Assembly: GCA_003222245.1 (NCBI GenBank)
Contig: QHVH01000009.1
Location: 124,001 to 188,000 of the forward strand
Length of the DNA stretch: 64,000 nt
Origin: Blastocatellia bacterium AA13
GTDB taxonomy: Bacteria > Acidobacteriota > Blastocatellia > UBA7656
Direction of reading: 5' to 3'
Shown here: positions 8,053 through 16,895 of the stretch, piece after piece
Layout: each line of letters opens with the position of its first letter
Numbering within the stretch: the stretch's first letter is position 1
Position numbers and translations under genes: made by a program
Notes under the pieces: generated by a model
The model's database searches: none
The model's input: only the letters and a program-made list of their open reading frames with translations
Told to the model about the DNA's origin: nothing

Positions 8053-11000
8053 TTAGAAGCTGAATCTGAAACCGAACTGGCCCTGGAATGGAATTCCCAG
8101 AGGCTCTGAGAAGCCCGTCGCTCCAAACAGTCCGATCGGCTTTCCGAAGTCCACAGCGCCTTGAGCGTTCTGGAACGCGGCGCCGAAGTTGGCTGTGTTG
8201 AACAGGTTGAACGCCTCGAAGAAGAGGCCGAGCTTCATCCGTTCGCGGAGCTTGAAGTTCTTGGCGACGCGGATGTTTACCTGCGAGAACCAGTCGCCTC
8301 GAGCCGAGTTGGGCGCGAACTGATGCTGATCGTTGCCGTCAATCGTGCCGCGGTCATTGGCTACGCCGTCGCGGTTAGCATCGCAGCCGCAACCGGCCAG
8401 GATGCTGTAAGGTCTGGCCGAAGCGAGTTGGAAGATCGGCGAAAGCTGGAAGCCCCACGGCAGATCCCACACTCCCGACAGCACGAAGCGATGACGTTCG
8501 TCGGCGTCCGAAGGACCAAAATTCGTGTTTGGATCGAACTTGTCGAACGGATTGATCGGCGCGAGTCCGAAGTCACCGGTCGAGCCGAACCACGCGCGGG
8601 CGCGAGCCCACGTGTAGTGAGTCTCGAACTGGAACTTTCTCGAATATCGCTTCCTGAACGACACCGTAAACGCGTCGTACCGAGAACGGCCGTCAGACTG
8701 CGCCGCCGAGATTCTCGCGAACGGCGTCGCGGTCCCAAATGCAGCGATCAGATCAGCGGCATGAGCGGCAAATGCATTCTGGAACACCCTCGGGAAAGCG
8801 CTTGCCGGATCGGAAGCCTGCGCGTTGAACAACGGCCCCACTCTCGGATTTATGTCCAGCGTGTTGAACTCGTGGAGCCCAAGAATGTGGACATAATCGA
8901 ACTCGAGCACCATATTGTTGCCGATCTGGTGCGCGTACCCGATGTTGGACTGCTGCGTATACGGCGAGGTGAAGTTCGGGTCTATTATGCGTCCGCGAGT
9001 ACCCGGAAGCGGATTCACGAATGGACTCGGTATCACCGGAGGCGGAGTGGCAAGGCTGAGATTGTCGCCGACCACATTGACCTGTCCGTAGATCTCAGGG
9101 TGAGCCTGCTGAACGGCGAAGGTAACCACGTTCTGGAACGATTGATCGTAGTACAGACCGTAGCCGCCTCGAAGCACCTGCCGGCCGTTGCCCCTGAGGT
9201 CCCAGGCAAACCCGATGCGCGGCGAGAAGTTGTTCTTATCGTCGTGCGGAAGGTTGCCGTAAGAGCTGCCGATAATCTGAAGCGCCCGTACGGCGCGATT
9301 GTTCGCCTGGCTGCCCGCGTCGACAAATCCGAGATCCACGTCGTACCGGACACCCAGGTTGAGGGTCAGCTTCGAGTTCACCTTCCAATCGTCCTGAACA
9401 TACCAGCCCAACTGCTTGGCCGGGCTCAGGAACGCGGTGCTCGGATCCCCGCCGCCGAGGCTGATCTGGTCGACGATGCCCGGCGTGTTGAAGCGCTGCG
9501 GCAGGCCGACGATTTCGTTGATTGTGAGGTTAAAGAAATAAGTCGGAGTTGAGAAGAAGTGGAAAAGGCCGCCAATCTCTTCGCGCGGCACATAGTCCAC
9601 ACCGAACTTGAGGCCATGATTGCCGCGGCTCCAGCTCAGATCGTCGCGAAGCTGATGCTTCCTCTGGGTCGTCTGCTGCGGTACGTTGGTGTTCGTACCC
9701 ACGTCGACTCCGTCCGGAAAGATCAATTGTCGCGCACTGGAAGTGGCCAGGATCTGATTGTTGAACGTCGACCACTGATAGATTAACTGGTTGACCACAT
9801 GCGGAGTGGCGGTCCAAGTCCACGAACCCAGCAGGCTATGCAGGTCATTGATCTGCTTGTCGCCGCCGCCGGCATCCGTGAAGACGGTGAAGAAGCCCGC
9901 CTGATCGTTGAGCGCTTTGTTGTTCTGACCCGAATACCGCACGCTGATCGTGTGGTTGTCACGCGGGTGGAAGTCGCCCTTGACCGTGAACTGCGTATCG
10001 TCGAACGGCTGAGTCAGCAGGCTCACCGCCGTATAGCCCAGCGGCGCGAGAAGCTGAATCTGGTTGAAGAATGCAGCCGGAACCGCGGAGGCGCCGCGTT
10101 CGCGGGTGTGCTCGACGGTGCCGAACCAGAAGGCTTTATCCTTGATTATCGGGCCGCCGATCGAACCCCCAAACTGCTGCCGGTTGAACGGAAGCTTTTC
10201 GGCGTTAGGATCGAAATCGATCGGATTGTGATCGGCAAGCAGGCTCAACGCATTCGCATTGAACTTGTCGTCCCTGAAAAATCCAAAGACGGTGCCGGTG
10301 AGTTGATTGGTTCCGCTCTTGTTGATGACTGAAAGCAGCGCGCCGCCGGATCGGCCGTTCGCTGCCGAGAAGCGCTGAGTTGAAAGCGCGAATTCCTGGA
10401 TTCCTTCCATCGTGTAGTTCTGAAGGATTCCGCCTACTACGTTATCTTTGTTATCGCCGCCATCAACGGTGATGTTGATATTCCGGCCGGTCGAACCGCC
10501 GATGGAGAAGGTCCCGCTGCGGGCCTTTGTCGGATCGAACGAAGGAGCCTGGGTGGCGCCTGGTATCAACACGGCAAGAGACGCGAAGGAGCGGCCGTTT
10601 ACGGGCAGGCTCTCGAGTTCGCGCTTGTCGACGACGCCGCCGACATCCGTCTTGGTCGTCTCGACGAGCGGAGCCGCGCCGCCGGTTACGGTGATCTGTT
10701 CAGCGGCGCCGCTTGTTTTCAGATCCGCGTCGAGCGTGACTCTGGACAGTACGTTTACGACTACGGGTTCCTGAATGTATTTGCCGAAGCCCTTCGCTTC
10801 GACTTCAACCCTGTACTCGCCCGGGGTCAACTGCGACAGCTCGAAGGACCCGCTGTCGCTTGTTGTGGTTTTCCGCTCGATGTTGGTTGCCTTGTTTACT
10901 GCTCTCACCGACGCGCCTGATACAACAGCTCCCGCCGGGTCTTTGACCGTACCGGTAATGGCGCCGGTGTTTGACGTTTGAGCTAGCGCGCTGGCCGGCA

Positions 11001-11073
11001 CGACAAATGTCGCCGCGATCATAATCGCGGTGACAACTGCGGCAGCGGCCTTTCTAAATGAAAAAATCCTCAT
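8053..11073 (-). CDS. TonB-dependent receptor, Oar-like, with carboxypeptidase-regulatory-like domain
   Basis: An outer-membrane receptor of 1006 residues. A signal peptide (about residues 1-31, ending SALA) is followed by a carboxypeptidase-regulatory-like beta-sandwich (about 35-120, starting NTGAITGTVKDPAG). A plug domain (LPVNGRSFASL) and a long beta-barrel come next, ending in the outer-membrane signature FGFRFSF. Proteins of this layout are expanded in Acidobacteriota and are thought to import large or polymeric substrates; the ligand is unknown. AGGAGG precedes the ATG. It is a paralogue of the receptor at 12749-15790; plug and barrel motifs match block by block. The untranslated leader carries a strong hairpin (11095-11115). 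Confidence 0.93.
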   Translation of the reverse strand: MRIFSFRKAAAAVVTAIMIAATFVVPASALAQTSNTGAITGTVKDPAGAVVSGASVRAVNKATNIERKTTTSDSGSFELSQLTPGEYRVEVEAKGFGKYIQEPVVVNVLSRVTLDADLKTSGAAEQITVTGGAAPLVETTKTDVGGVVDKRELESLPVNGRSFASLAVLIPGATQAPSFDPTKARSGTFSIGGSTGRNINITVDGGDNKDNVVGGILQNYTMEGIQEFALSTQRFSAANGRSGGALLSVINKSGTNQLTGTVFGFFRDDKFNANALSLLADHNPIDFDPNAEKLPFNRQQFGGSIGGPIIKDKAFWFGTVEHTRERGASAVPAAFFNQIQLLAPLGYTAVSLLTQPFDDTQFTVKGDFHPRDNHTISVRYSGQNNKALNDQAGFFTVFTDAGGGDKQINDLHSLLGSWTWTATPHVVNQLIYQWSTFNNQILATSSARQLIFPDGVDVGTNTNVPQQTTQRKHQLRDDLSWSRGNHGLKFGVDYVPREEIGGLFHFFSTPTYFFNLTINEIVGLPQRFNTPGIVDQISLGGGDPSTAFLSPAKQLGWYVQDDWKVNSKLTLNLGVRYDVDLGFVDAGSQANNRAVRALQIIGSSYGNLPHDDKNNFSPRIGFAWDLRGNGRQVLRGGYGLYYDQSFQNVVTFAVQQAHPEIYGQVNVVGDNLSLATPPPVIPSPFVNPLPGTRGRIIDPNFTSPYTQQSNIGYAHQIGNNMVLEFDYVHILGLHEFNTLDINPRVGPLFNAQASDPASAFPRVFQNAFAAHAADLIAAFGTATPFARISAAQSDGRSRYDAFTVSFRKRYSRKFQFETHYTWARARAWFGSTGDFGLAPINPFDKFDPNTNFGPSDADERHRFVLSGVWDLPWGFQLSPIFQLASARPYSILAGCGCDANRDGVANDRGTIDGNDQHQFAPNSARGDWFSQVNIRVAKNFKLRERMKLGLFFEAFNLFNTANFGAAFQNAQGAVDFGKPIGLFGATGFSEPLGIPFQGQFGFRFSF

Positions 11074-11648
11074 TTAAACCTCCTGAAATGTGCTGGTATC
11101 GGCAAAGCCGATACCGCTGGTTGTGAAGACAGGCCCGCGATGTAATAAAGAAACCGGGCCTTCGATTGCAATGAAGAACGGCGGATTGATCCGCGCGGCC
11201 TTCGAATGAAATCCGTAGAGATGCAGGGGCGTGTAGCTTAGTGCCTGCGCTGTCGACAAAAACGAATGAGTGCTTCTTAAAACCACACGAATTCCTAACG
11301 TTCAATTCTCGGTTTGAAGTACCATGGACTGGCCGGACTATTGGGACGAAGCTTGTGCAAGCCGGAAAACCTGCAACGTGCATTCCCTTCAGGCGGAAGA
11401 ACTGCCGACGCCGATCAAATCTATAAAATTAAACGTGTTATACCTGCGGTCGGTAGACCTCCCAACCGGCCCAGGAACCGGCGGCTCTTCTGAATTTATG
11501 GTTTTTTTCCAGATTATTGAATGCGGGAGCCGAAGGCAGGATGAGTGTCTAGCGAGCCAGCCAGCATGCCGGCGTGACGAGCTTATTCTGGGAGGTAAGG
11601 AATGGATCGTTGCCGGGACAATTATTCACAATGGTCGAAGGAGGTTGG
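11074..11648. other. Intergenic region upstream of the first TonB receptor
   Basis: 575 bp between the receptor start and the stop of the TPR gene, both on the minus strand. It holds the receptor Shine-Dalgarno, a perfect 9-bp hairpin at 11095-11115 and a weaker AGGCCCG/CGGGCCT pairing at 11131-11161. Nothing else is clear. The plus-strand frames here have no recognisable family or ribosome site. Confidence 0.6.
11095..11115 (-). promoter_or_regulatory. Perfect hairpin in the leader of the TonB receptor mRNA
   Basis: GGTATCGGC-AAA-GCCGATACC is a perfect 9-bp inverted repeat with a three-base loop, 22-42 bp upstream of the receptor ATG and just upstream of its AGGAGG site. It would form in the mRNA leader. 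It could be an attenuator, a protein operator or an mRNA stabiliser. The second receptor gene has no matching hairpin in its leader. Confidence 0.5.
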
Positions 11649-12632
11649 TCAGTGGGGCAGCTTCTTTTTGAGCTTCTCGATAGCCATACGAACCTGTTCG
11701 GACCGCGTATCCTGAGGATTGTCGCGCAGGTAGGTCTCAAGTCGTTCGATCGCCTTCGCGATCTCGCCTCGCTGCTCGTAGATGTCCGCGAGATAGATCG
11801 CCGCCAGCGGCTGTTTCCCAATTTCGTATGAGTGAAGCAGATTTGCTTCGGCGCCTTTGACGTCTCCGGTTTGAAATTCCGCGATGCCGAGAAAGAGGAA
11901 GGAGATGGATGATTGTTTTTCGATGTCGAGGCTCTTGGCCAGCGGCGCAATGGCGTCGTTATAGCGCTTCTGTTTCACGAGAGTAACGCCAAGGCCGACA
12001 TACGGAGCGGCCTTATCCGGTTTCAATTCGATTGCGTTCTTGTACGACTCGATCGCCTCATCGTTGCGCTGCAGCTTTGCCTGTTGGTCTCCTAACCCAA
12101 GATGCGCGGCATAAAGCGCTGGGTACAATTTTATGGCTTCACGGAAATGCCTGATGGCATTGCCTGGGCGTTCCTCGTCGGCATCCTTCATGCCCTTCTG
12201 ATATTCCTTGCGCGCCGCGTCCGGGACATTGGGGTCCATTTCTTCCACGGACACAACGCCGGCCGGCAGCGTCTTCTTGCCGGCCTTGAGTCTCAACTGA
12301 ATATTTTGCGTGAACACCTGAGGCGCGTTTCCAAACGCGGCCACATCGGCGTAGACGGTGGTGGTTTCAAAAATCTCTCCATCACCTTCGGCCGTCAGCT
12401 GATACGTGCCGCGTTTGAGACCGTTGAATGAAAAGCGTCCGCTGAGATCCGTGAAGGTCTCGAACACTCGCGCGCCGCTAAAGGTGAGAGTTACTTTGAC
12501 CGGGTTCGCCGGCGGCGCATTGTTAGGGAGAACGACTCGGCCTTGCAGAACGTGCCCGCCTTGCGCAAAGGCGCCTCCGCAGCAAATCTCAACAACAACC
12601 AGTGCGATGGCGGCGTGTAATCGGCGAGCCAT
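11649..12632 (-). CDS. Exported TPR protein with carboxypeptidase-regulatory-like domain
   Basis: 327 residues from the ATG at 12632. A frame extension to 12677 lacks a ribosome site, whereas GGAGGGAGG precedes 12632. A signal peptide (MARRLHAAIALVVVEICCGG, cleaved near AFA-Q) leads into a beta-sandwich domain (about 25-120; GRFSFNGLKRGTYQL). A chain of TPR repeats then runs from about 150 to the end (AAHLGLGDQQAKLQRNDEAI, APYVGLGVTLVKQKRYNDAI and others). TPR arrays bind proteins, so a periplasmic scaffold is likely. It sits between two TonB receptor genes and shares their N-terminal domain type, which suggests a role with the same import or surface system; this is inference. Confidence 0.85.
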   Translation of the reverse strand: MARRLHAAIALVVVEICCGGAFAQGGHVLQGRVVLPNNAPPANPVKVTLTFSGARVFETFTDLSGRFSFNGLKRGTYQLTAEGDGEIFETTTVYADVAAFGNAPQVFTQNIQLRLKAGKKTLPAGVVSVEEMDPNVPDAARKEYQKGMKDADEERPGNAIRHFREAIKLYPALYAAHLGLGDQQAKLQRNDEAIESYKNAIELKPDKAAPYVGLGVTLVKQKRYNDAIAPLAKSLDIEKQSSISFLFLGIAEFQTGDVKGAEANLLHSYEIGKQPLAAIYLADIYEQRGEIAKAIERLETYLRDNPQDTRSEQVRMAIEKLKKKLPH

Positions 12633-12689
12633 GATCCTCCCTCCATGCAGGTCCGTAGTGTACCGTGCAGTAATCATACCTCAGAAGGC

Positions 12690-12720
12690 AAGGGCGCCCA
12701 CGCATTACGCGGGCGCCCTT
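12690..12720 (-). terminator. Strong hairpin terminator after the second TonB receptor gene
   Basis: AAGGGCGCCC and GGGCGCCCTT form a perfect 10-bp stem around an 11-base loop, 28 bp past the receptor stop. It separates the receptor from the downstream TPR gene, so these are probably not one transcript. Confidence 0.6.
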
Positions 12721-12748
12721 AACGGACCAATTACGAGGCGAAATCCGG

Positions 12749-15700
12749 CTACCAGTTAAAGCGGAGGCCGAATTGAGCCTGGAACGGAATGCCGATCGGT
12801 TCCGAGAAACCGGTCGCCCCGAAGAAATTGACCGGCTTCTTGAAGTTCTGACTTCCGATGGTTCCGTCGAACGAGTTGCCGAAGTTGCTCGTGTTGAAAA
12901 GATTGAAAGCTTCGAAGAACAGCCCGAGCTTCATCTCCTCTTTGAACTTGAAAAACTTCGACACTCGCAGATTCACCTGCGAGAAGGTGTCGCCCCGCTC
13001 CGTCCCCGGCGGCAGATGATGCTGATCGTTGCCGTCGCGAGTCTCGCGGTCATTCGTGACACCATCGCGGTTTATGTCAAAGCTGGCTCCTCCGCCGCTA
13101 CCGGCGGGAAGAATGTTGTAGGGCCGGGCGGAACCGAGCTGCAGTATCGGAGACAACTGGAATCCCCAAGGCAGATCGAAGATGCCCGACGCCACAAAGC
13201 GATGCCGTTCGTCCTCGCCCGGATAGCCGAAATCAGCCTTCGGATCGAACTTGTCGAACGGGTTCTGCGGCTGCAGCCCGAAATCTCCAATGACCCCAAA
13301 CCAGGAAAGCGATCTTGCCAGCGTGTAATGCATGTTCAACTGGAACTTGTTCGTGTATCGCTTCCGATACGAGATGGTGAACGCATCGTAGCGCGAGCGG
13401 CCGTCGGACTGCGCCACGCGGATGTTGCTGAACGGGGTGACCTGACCAAAGGCCGCGATCATCTCCGCCGCGTGAGCGTTGAACGCCGCCGTCAGCAATC
13501 TCGTCGGGCTCGGGCTGGTCCGCTGAGATCCGAGCAGAGGACCAATTCTCGGGTTGTAGTTGAGCTGCGTGAACTCATGCAGGCCAAGAATGTGAATGTA
13601 GTCGAACTCGATCACCGCATTCTTGCCGATCTCCTGAGCGAAAGTGATATTGGACTGCTGAGTGTACGGAGATACGAAGTCGGGATCGAGCAGACGGCCG
13701 TTCACCGGAAAGCCGATTGCCGGATTCAAAAGCGGCCGCGGGAAGGTCGGAGCCGGCGACGCCAGGCTGAGCCCATCCGAGGTATCAAGAATCGACGCGT
13801 ATATTTCGGGATTTGCCATCTGAACGGCGAACAGCGGTACGTTCAAGAAGGACTGGTCATAGTAGAGACCGAATCCGCCCCTGATCACCGAGCGGCCGTT
13901 GCCTTTGATATCGTATGCAAAGCCGACTCGCGGCGAGAAGTTGTTCTTGTCGTCGTGAACGCCTCTCGCACCGAGCGGGTGACCGATGATCTGAAGCGCC
14001 TTTAACGTCCTGTTGGTTGCGTTTTGATGCGCCGCATCGACGAAACCGAGGTCAACGTCATATCGAACGCCTAAATTCAGCGTCAATTTTCTCGAGACCT
14101 TCCAATCGTCTTGTACATACCAGGACGCCTGCTTGGCTCCATCTCGAAGGTCGAACTTGGGATCTCCGCCGGCAACCGCGATGTCGCCAACGATACCCGG
14201 AGTGTTGAACTTCAGCGGATGAGTGACAATTGAGCTCGGGTCTTCTACGAAGTCATATTCCGGCGAGGACAGAAATGCGAATAGTCCTCCAAGCGTCGGC
14301 TCGAACACGATATCACCGCCGAACTTGAAGCCGTGGTTCCCCCTGCTCCATGTCAGGTCGTCGCGGATTTGATGCTTGGTCTGCAGCGTTTGCTGCGGCA
14401 CGTTGCCGTTCCGGCCGACTGCAACGCCGCTCGGGAAGGTCAACAGAGTCAGATCCGACGTCGCTACGATCTGATTGTTGAACTGCGAGAACGCATAGGT
14501 GAAGCTGTTGACCATATGAGGCGTCGCGGTCCAGTTCCACGAACCCACGATGCTCTTATAGTCGTTAACCTGCTTGTCGCCGCCCGAAAGATCCGTGAAG
14601 ACCGTCAGGAAGCCAGCTTGATCGTTCAATGATTTATTGTTCTGGCCGCCCCATCGCACACTCAGCGAGTGATTGTCGCGCGGTTGGAAGTCCGCTTTGA
14701 ACGTCCACTGCGTGTCATCGAAAGGCTGCGGCAGGAATTGAACCGCTTTGTAGCCAAGCGGCTCCAGCAGCTTGATCTCGTTGAACGCTTGTGTCGGCAC
14801 GATCGAGGTCCCGCGCTCGCGCGTATGTTCGACGGCGCCGAACCAATATGCCTTGTCCTTGACTAACTTTCCGCCCACCGAACCGCCAAACTGCTGCCGG
14901 TTAAAAGGCGGCTTAATCGTATCCGCCGGATCGAACAGATTCGGATTCGCGTCGGCAAGGAGCTTGGGCGCGTTGGCATTGAATATGTCATCGCGGAAGA
15001 ATCCAAACCCCGATCCGTGGAACTTGTTTGTTCCGCTCTTATTCACTACCGAAAGCAGCGCGCCGCCTGAACGGCCGTTGGCCGCCGAGAATCGCTGAGT
15101 GGAAAGGGCGAATTCCTGGATACCCTCCATCGTGAAATTCTGAAGAATTCCGCCGACGGCGTTATCCTTATCGTCAGCTCCGTCCACCGAAATATTAATA
15201 TTGCGTCCGGTTGAACCGCCGATAGAGATCGTGCCGGTTCTCGCCTTAGTTGGATCGTACGATCCCTGCAGCGTCGCTCCCGGTATGAGCGTCGCCAAGG
15301 AAGCGAATGAGCGCCCGTTCACGGGCAGACTCTCCATCTGCTTTGGATCGATGACGCCGCCGACGTCCTGCTTCGACACTTCTATAAGCGCGCCGCCGCC
15401 GGTTACGTTCACTGTCTCCGCGGTGCCGCTTGGTTTCAAATCAGCATCCAGCGATACGCGCGACAGGACGTTAACGGTAACCGGTTCCTGGGCGTACCTG
15501 GCGAAGCCCTTCGCTTCGACTTCGATCCGATAGTCACCGGGCACGAGCGCGCTCAACTCGTATGCTCCGGAGTCGCTGGTCGTTGTCTTGCGTTCGTTTC
15601 CCGTTGCTTTGTTAACAGCTTTGACTGTTGCTCCGGCGACCACAGCCCCAGACTGGTCTTTCACCACGCCTGTTATTGCGCCGGTGTTGGATGTCTGGGC

Positions 15701-15790
15701 CAGTGCCTGCACCGGCACAACCAGCGACGCCGCCAGCATCAAGGCGGTCATCACCGCCGTAACAGCCCTTTTGAACTTGAGAATACTCAT
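12749..15790 (-). CDS. TonB-dependent receptor, Oar-like (paralogue)
   Basis: 1013 residues from the ATG at 15790, preceded by GGGAGG. A 23-residue upstream extension of the frame is polar and would bury the signal peptide, so it is rejected. The layout is signal peptide (MSILKFKRAVTAVMTALML..., cleaved after ALA), carboxypeptidase-regulatory-like domain (NTGAITGVVKDQSG), plug (LPVNGRSFASL) and barrel, ending in an aromatic tail (FGLRFNW). It is closely similar to the receptor at 8053-11073 along its whole length, so the pair comes from duplication. Differences concentrate in barrel loops, which would be expected if the two import different ligands. The ligand is unknown. Confidence 0.93.
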   Translation of the reverse strand: MSILKFKRAVTAVMTALMLAASLVVPVQALAQTSNTGAITGVVKDQSGAVVAGATVKAVNKATGNERKTTTSDSGAYELSALVPGDYRIEVEAKGFARYAQEPVTVNVLSRVSLDADLKPSGTAETVNVTGGGALIEVSKQDVGGVIDPKQMESLPVNGRSFASLATLIPGATLQGSYDPTKARTGTISIGGSTGRNINISVDGADDKDNAVGGILQNFTMEGIQEFALSTQRFSAANGRSGGALLSVVNKSGTNKFHGSGFGFFRDDIFNANAPKLLADANPNLFDPADTIKPPFNRQQFGGSVGGKLVKDKAYWFGAVEHTRERGTSIVPTQAFNEIKLLEPLGYKAVQFLPQPFDDTQWTFKADFQPRDNHSLSVRWGGQNNKSLNDQAGFLTVFTDLSGGDKQVNDYKSIVGSWNWTATPHMVNSFTYAFSQFNNQIVATSDLTLLTFPSGVAVGRNGNVPQQTLQTKHQIRDDLTWSRGNHGFKFGGDIVFEPTLGGLFAFLSSPEYDFVEDPSSIVTHPLKFNTPGIVGDIAVAGGDPKFDLRDGAKQASWYVQDDWKVSRKLTLNLGVRYDVDLGFVDAAHQNATNRTLKALQIIGHPLGARGVHDDKNNFSPRVGFAYDIKGNGRSVIRGGFGLYYDQSFLNVPLFAVQMANPEIYASILDTSDGLSLASPAPTFPRPLLNPAIGFPVNGRLLDPDFVSPYTQQSNITFAQEIGKNAVIEFDYIHILGLHEFTQLNYNPRIGPLLGSQRTSPSPTRLLTAAFNAHAAEMIAAFGQVTPFSNIRVAQSDGRSRYDAFTISYRKRYTNKFQLNMHYTLARSLSWFGVIGDFGLQPQNPFDKFDPKADFGYPGEDERHRFVASGIFDLPWGFQLSPILQLGSARPYNILPAGSGGGASFDINRDGVTNDRETRDGNDQHHLPPGTERGDTFSQVNLRVSKFFKFKEEMKLGLFFEAFNLFNTSNFGNSFDGTIGSQNFKKPVNFFGATGFSEPIGIPFQAQFGLRFNW

Positions 15791-16204
15791 CGGAACCTCC
15801 CTTCCGTCGTTTTTCTTTGTATGTTTCGACCTGCAAGTGAGTTTCAACAGTCTCGGCAAAAAGCGGCAGCCTGAATATAGGCAGACGCGCAGCCGGTCTT
15901 ATCCCGCTTATCACCAAAACCTTGATCGTTGAATTCGCTTGAAATCGCATTCAAGGCGAACGAGAAACTGACGCTTCTCCTCTTGAATGCGCGGGACGAT
16001 TCCCTGCTCACATCAACCTCGTCCCAAACGATAGGAGCTAAAACAATTGCTTTTCCCGGCCGTTGCCTAAGATAGAAGATCGGGGGGTCAAAGTGCACAA
16101 CCCGCTAGCCGGGCCACTGGCGGCTGCCGATTATATCACCTTATGCCGTTTTGCCGACCCTTTTTGTAATCTCCGGCGCCCGGCTAAAAATCGGGCTAGT
16201 TTCG
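15791..16204. other. Intergenic region upstream of the second TonB receptor
   Basis: 414 bp between the receptor start and the stop of the NTF2-like gene, both minus strand. I see the receptor ribosome site (GGGAGG) but no hairpin like the one in the other receptor's leader, no small gene and no promoter that I can name. Confidence 0.55.
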
Positions 16205-16630
16205 TCATTGAATGGTATCGGTTGCCGTGTCCGGCACCAATATGGGCACAGGCGAAGAGTGATGGAGCATAATGAGCCAATCCGACCCGTTGCGTACGAA
16301 CAGGTTGGTCGCCACCGCCAGCGCGGAATCGAAGCTGTCTTCATCAAAGATGGTGATGCTCTCTTTGCAGGTCACGCAGGCGACCTCGCCAGCCCTAAAG
16401 ATTTGGAGATCCGTCGGCGCCACTTTGATCTTCTGACCGGACTCGAATATTCGCTCCCAGCTTTTCTTCACGCGTTCCCAGCCCGAAATCATGTCCCATC
16501 CGGGATGTACGCACCGCGCGGATTCATCGTGCAGCCAGAGCTCGTCCATCAATTGGATGGAACCGGATTCCAGCGCGCGATAGAAGCGGGCATTCGCCTC
16601 TTCAATCTGTTCGTCGGATTCTTCATTCAT
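16205..16630 (-). CDS. NTF2-like / SnoaL-like fold protein
   Basis: 141 residues from the ATG at 16630; an in-frame ATG at 16678 would add 16 residues. The pattern is an N-terminal helix (EEANARFYRALESG) followed by WLHDESARCVHPGWD, with a conserved HPGW turn. WERVKKSWERIF and three beta strands come next, ending LIMLHHSSPVP. This is the DUF4440/SnoaL-like NTF2 fold, a cone that either binds a small molecule or acts as an isomerase or hydrolase. There is no signal peptide. It is divergent from trmFO across a 265-bp gap. The substrate is unknown. Confidence 0.75.
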   Translation of the reverse strand: MNEESDEQIEEANARFYRALESGSIQLMDELWLHDESARCVHPGWDMISGWERVKKSWERIFESGQKIKVAPTDLQIFRAGEVACVTCKESITIFDEDSFDSALAVATNLFVRNGSDWLIMLHHSSPVPILVPDTATDTIQ

Positions 16631-16895
16631 AGCGAGCTTAGCGAGACTACACTGGCCGAACGCCGGATTCAATCTCATCGCTCAAGTTTGTTCAAGTCTC
16701 TCGCGGTCGCGAGAAGATGCGAAGCATGCATTCGGTGGTCGCTGTAGAGGGCTGTAGAGCGCCAACTTTCTGGACCGTCATCCGAGGTGCTAAGATTCGT
16801 CGTGCTTCAGTTCCTCGAAATTCTTGCGGAAAATACGGTCGAAGCTAAGGCATGGCTCTCTCTTTTTAATTCCGTTCCACACAAGTAATAAAACT

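Noticed and set aside
8161-9552. Long plus-strand open frame (463 codons) opposite the first TonB receptor
   Set aside because: It is antisense to a well-supported receptor, is rich in R, E and V as expected for a mirrored GC-rich frame, and matches no family.
11324-11671. Plus-strand frame of 115 codons in the receptor upstream region
   Set aside because: No ribosome site, overlaps the end of the TPR gene, and its composition is not protein-like.
12773-14005. Long plus-strand open frame (410 codons) opposite the second TonB receptor
   Set aside because: Same antisense pattern as over the first receptor; it follows from receptor codon usage rather than a conserved gene.
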